Source: JANNGC01 sp043758205 (GTDB lineage Bacteria; Verrucomicrobiota; Verrucomicrobiia; Limisphaerales; SIBH01). Taken from it: 15,593 bases of DNA. Numbering within the stretch: the first letter of the stretch is position 1; every line of letters begins with the position of its first letter. The position numbers and the translations under genes were made by a program. This document shows, one piece after another, positions 14,385 through 15,593 of the stretch. The notes under the pieces were generated by a model. The model saw only the letters and a list, made by a program, of their open reading frames with translations, did no database searches and had not been told where the DNA came from. The stretch lies in contig JAYVNY010000300.1 of the NCBI GenBank assembly GCA_043758205.1, positions 1 to 15,593 on the forward strand, in the 5' to 3' direction.

Positions 14385-15359
14385 ATGAAGGTGCTGCTCA
14401 TTTTCAAAGCCGACACGCCGATTCCGCTGGAACCGATGTGGGCCGCTCTGGGCCGGCATTGCGAACTGGTGCGCGTCGCGTTCACAGATGACGACCTGGA
14501 CGACTACGCCGCCGCGCTGGGCCGGCTCGACTTTCGCGGCTGCGACCGCGTATTGCTGGATCAAAATCTTCGCCGCATCGGCGCGCAGTATCCGGCGTTG
14601 CGCGCGGTGCCGAACCTCGTCTTCCTTGACCACGACGCCTGCCAGCATTTTCTGCCCGACAGCCGCTGGCATCGGAAATACGACGTGGTGCTCCGCGACA
14701 TCGGACGGCTGCGCGTGCTCGTGCCGAACCGCACTTGCGAACTGGCTTTCCGCGCGGCCGGCGTTGACTCCGCCTATCTGCCCAAGTGCTACAACCCGGA
14801 GCACATCTCCTGTCTCGGTCAGACGCGCGACATCGAGTTCGGCCACATCGGACGGCTCAAGAACCGCATCTATGCGCAACGCCGCCGGTTGCTGGCCACC
14901 GTCGGTCGTTCCGTCGAGTTGCAGTATCTCCGCACGGAGGACGGCGATTACCCGGGCTACAACCGACTGCTCAACCGCATCCGTTTTTTCATCAGCGCAG
15001 ACATCGGCTACAACGAGTACATGTTCAAAAACTTCGAGGCGATGGCGGCGGGCTGCGTACTCGTAGCCAAGCGCCAACCCGCCATTGAGCAGGAGGCGTT
15101 GGGCTTTGTGGACATGGAGAACGTGGTGCTCTACGACGGGGCCGACGAGTTGCTGACCAAAGTGCAACTGCTGCGGAAGGATTTGCCGCGCGCGGACGCC
15201 ATCGCGGAAAGCGGTCGCCGTCTTGTCGAGTCACGACACACCATGTCGCAGCGGGGTGAAGAATTATTCGAACTGCTCCAGCCCGAAATCCACGCCGCGC
15301 CGCCGCCGTCGCGCTGGGAAAAGTTTCGCCGCCTGAAGCTGACGTGGTTTCCAGTCTAA
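14385..15359 (+). CDS. CgeB-like glycosyltransferase (glycosyl transferases group 1, Glyco_trans_1_2 type)
   Basis: This 324-residue cytoplasmic protein starts MKVLLIFKADTPIP, a Rossmann-like first strand. The C-terminal half carries the recognisable part: IEFGHIGRLKNRIYAQRRRLL, then FISADIGYNEYMFKNFEAMAAGCVLVAK, where the E in NFEAMAAGC is the nucleotide-sugar-binding acidic residue region of GT-B enzymes. It is followed by a block typical of CgeB-like transferases (the helix that ends near AESGRRLVESRHTMSQR). There is no signal peptide or TM segment; the basic, aromatic tail (RWEKFRRLKLTWFPV) could contact the membrane. The sugar and acceptor are unknown. Divergence from the waaG-like gene suggests a role in LPS core or another surface glycan. 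Its stop lies 15 bases from the end of a convergent partial gene. Confidence 0.8.
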   Translation: MKVLLIFKADTPIPLEPMWAALGRHCELVRVAFTDDDLDDYAAALGRLDFRGCDRVLLDQNLRRIGAQYPALRAVPNLVFLDHDACQHFLPDSRWHRKYDVVLRDIGRLRVLVPNRTCELAFRAAGVDSAYLPKCYNPEHISCLGQTRDIEFGHIGRLKNRIYAQRRRLLATVGRSVELQYLRTEDGDYPGYNRLLNRIRFFISADIGYNEYMFKNFEAMAAGCVLVAKRQPAIEQEALGFVDMENVVLYDGADELLTKVQLLRKDLPRADAIAESGRRLVESRHTMSQRGEELFELLQPEIHAAPPPSRWEKFRRLKLTWFPV

Positions 15360-15374
15360 GCCCGGCGCGGACTT

Positions 15375-15593
15375 TCAACGCGGATACGGGAAGGCCTGCA
15401 CGAGTTTGGCCTGAACCTCCGCCAGCCCCGGACGACGATACTCCTGCCGCGTGCGTTCGATGAACGCACTGTCCACTTCCATGATGCTGCGCGTCCTCGG
15501 GTTCTCGATGCCGAAGACGCTGTAGTAGTCGCGAAACTTGAACTCCCCGCCCCGCAGTTCACCGGAGATGGTGATCCACGCATTGGGGATGCC
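15375..15593 (-). CDS. C-terminus of an unidentified protein, cut by the window edge
   Basis: Reading the minus strand from the last base gives 72 open residues to a TGA at 15377-15375, with no need for a start in the window. The translation has a balanced composition, for example GIPNAWITISGELRGGEFKF at the start and YYSVFGIENPRTRSIMEVD after it, and ends QAFPYPR. The competing minus-strand frame (15583-15356) is Arg/Ser-rich and looks like a shadow. I do not recognise the family, and no signal, membrane segment or catalytic motif is evident in the visible part. It converges with the CgeB-like transferase gene. Confidence 0.65.
   Translation of the reverse strand, partial: GIPNAWITISGELRGGEFKFRDYYSVFGIENPRTRSIMEVDSAFIERTRQEYRRPGLAEVQAKLVQAFPYPR

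Overview
The window is GC-rich bacterial DNA, most likely from a member of the Verrucomicrobiota (Pedosphaera/Limisphaerales-like). This rests on three things. First, there is a secreted beta-propeller/HEAT/CxxCH cytochrome of the type named after Pirellula and Verrucomicrobium. Second, secreted proteins carry Asn/Thr-rich beta domains ending in F(F/I)RLR. Third, the intergenic and linker sequence resembles short repeats I associate with these genomes. A WaaG-type transferase indicates a Gram-negative LPS envelope. The uneven length and the genes cut at both ends suggest a complete metagenomic contig, but that is inference.

Layout. 1-2947 (+): a large secreted phosphodiester-glycosidase (NAGPA-type) protein with two FN3 plus beta-sandwich repeats. 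Its first 46 bases are an exact inverted copy of 202-247, probably a fold-back assembly artefact. 4248-2989 (-): a farnesyl/geranylgeranyl diphosphate synthase followed by a small signal-peptide/TM protein. 4401-8543 (+): a compact run of five genes: an FdhF/YdeP-type molybdopterin oxidoreductase, a type II toxin-antitoxin pair, FdhD (the sulfurtransferase that matures such enzymes) and an NADPH-dependent FMN reductase-like flavoprotein. 8544-8676: a convergent gap holding related AAGCTT-containing repeats. 12117-8677 (-): the 1146-residue cytochrome. 12231-12304 (+): tRNA-Gln(TTG). 12429-13031 (+): a secreted cupredoxin-like protein. 14293-13166 (-) and 14385-15359 (+): divergent waaG-type and CgeB-type glycosyltransferases. 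15593-15375 (-): the C-terminus of an unidentified gene running off the window.

How the genes work together. The clearest functional unit is the Mo enzyme plus FdhD. FdhD is known to deliver sulfur to the Mo-bisMGD cofactor of formate dehydrogenase-type enzymes. The enzyme here keeps a Cys-His pair at the position of the FdhH Sec-His pair. A RelE/ParE toxin and its antitoxin sit between enzyme and maturase with a 4-base overlap and a 3-base gap, so all are probably co-transcribed. The two glycosyltransferases probably act in LPS core or other surface glycan synthesis. The three large secreted proteins (glycosidase, propeller cytochrome, cupredoxin) are periplasmic or extracellular, with no sequence evidence that they act together.

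The most notable observations are the terminal fold-back, the TA pair inside the Mo-enzyme/fdhD run, a 7-bp tandem repeat inside the Mo-enzyme reading frame, the cupredoxin with Leu at the expected axial position, and the convergent repeat cluster. I see no CRISPR array, transposase, integrase or clearly new defence system.
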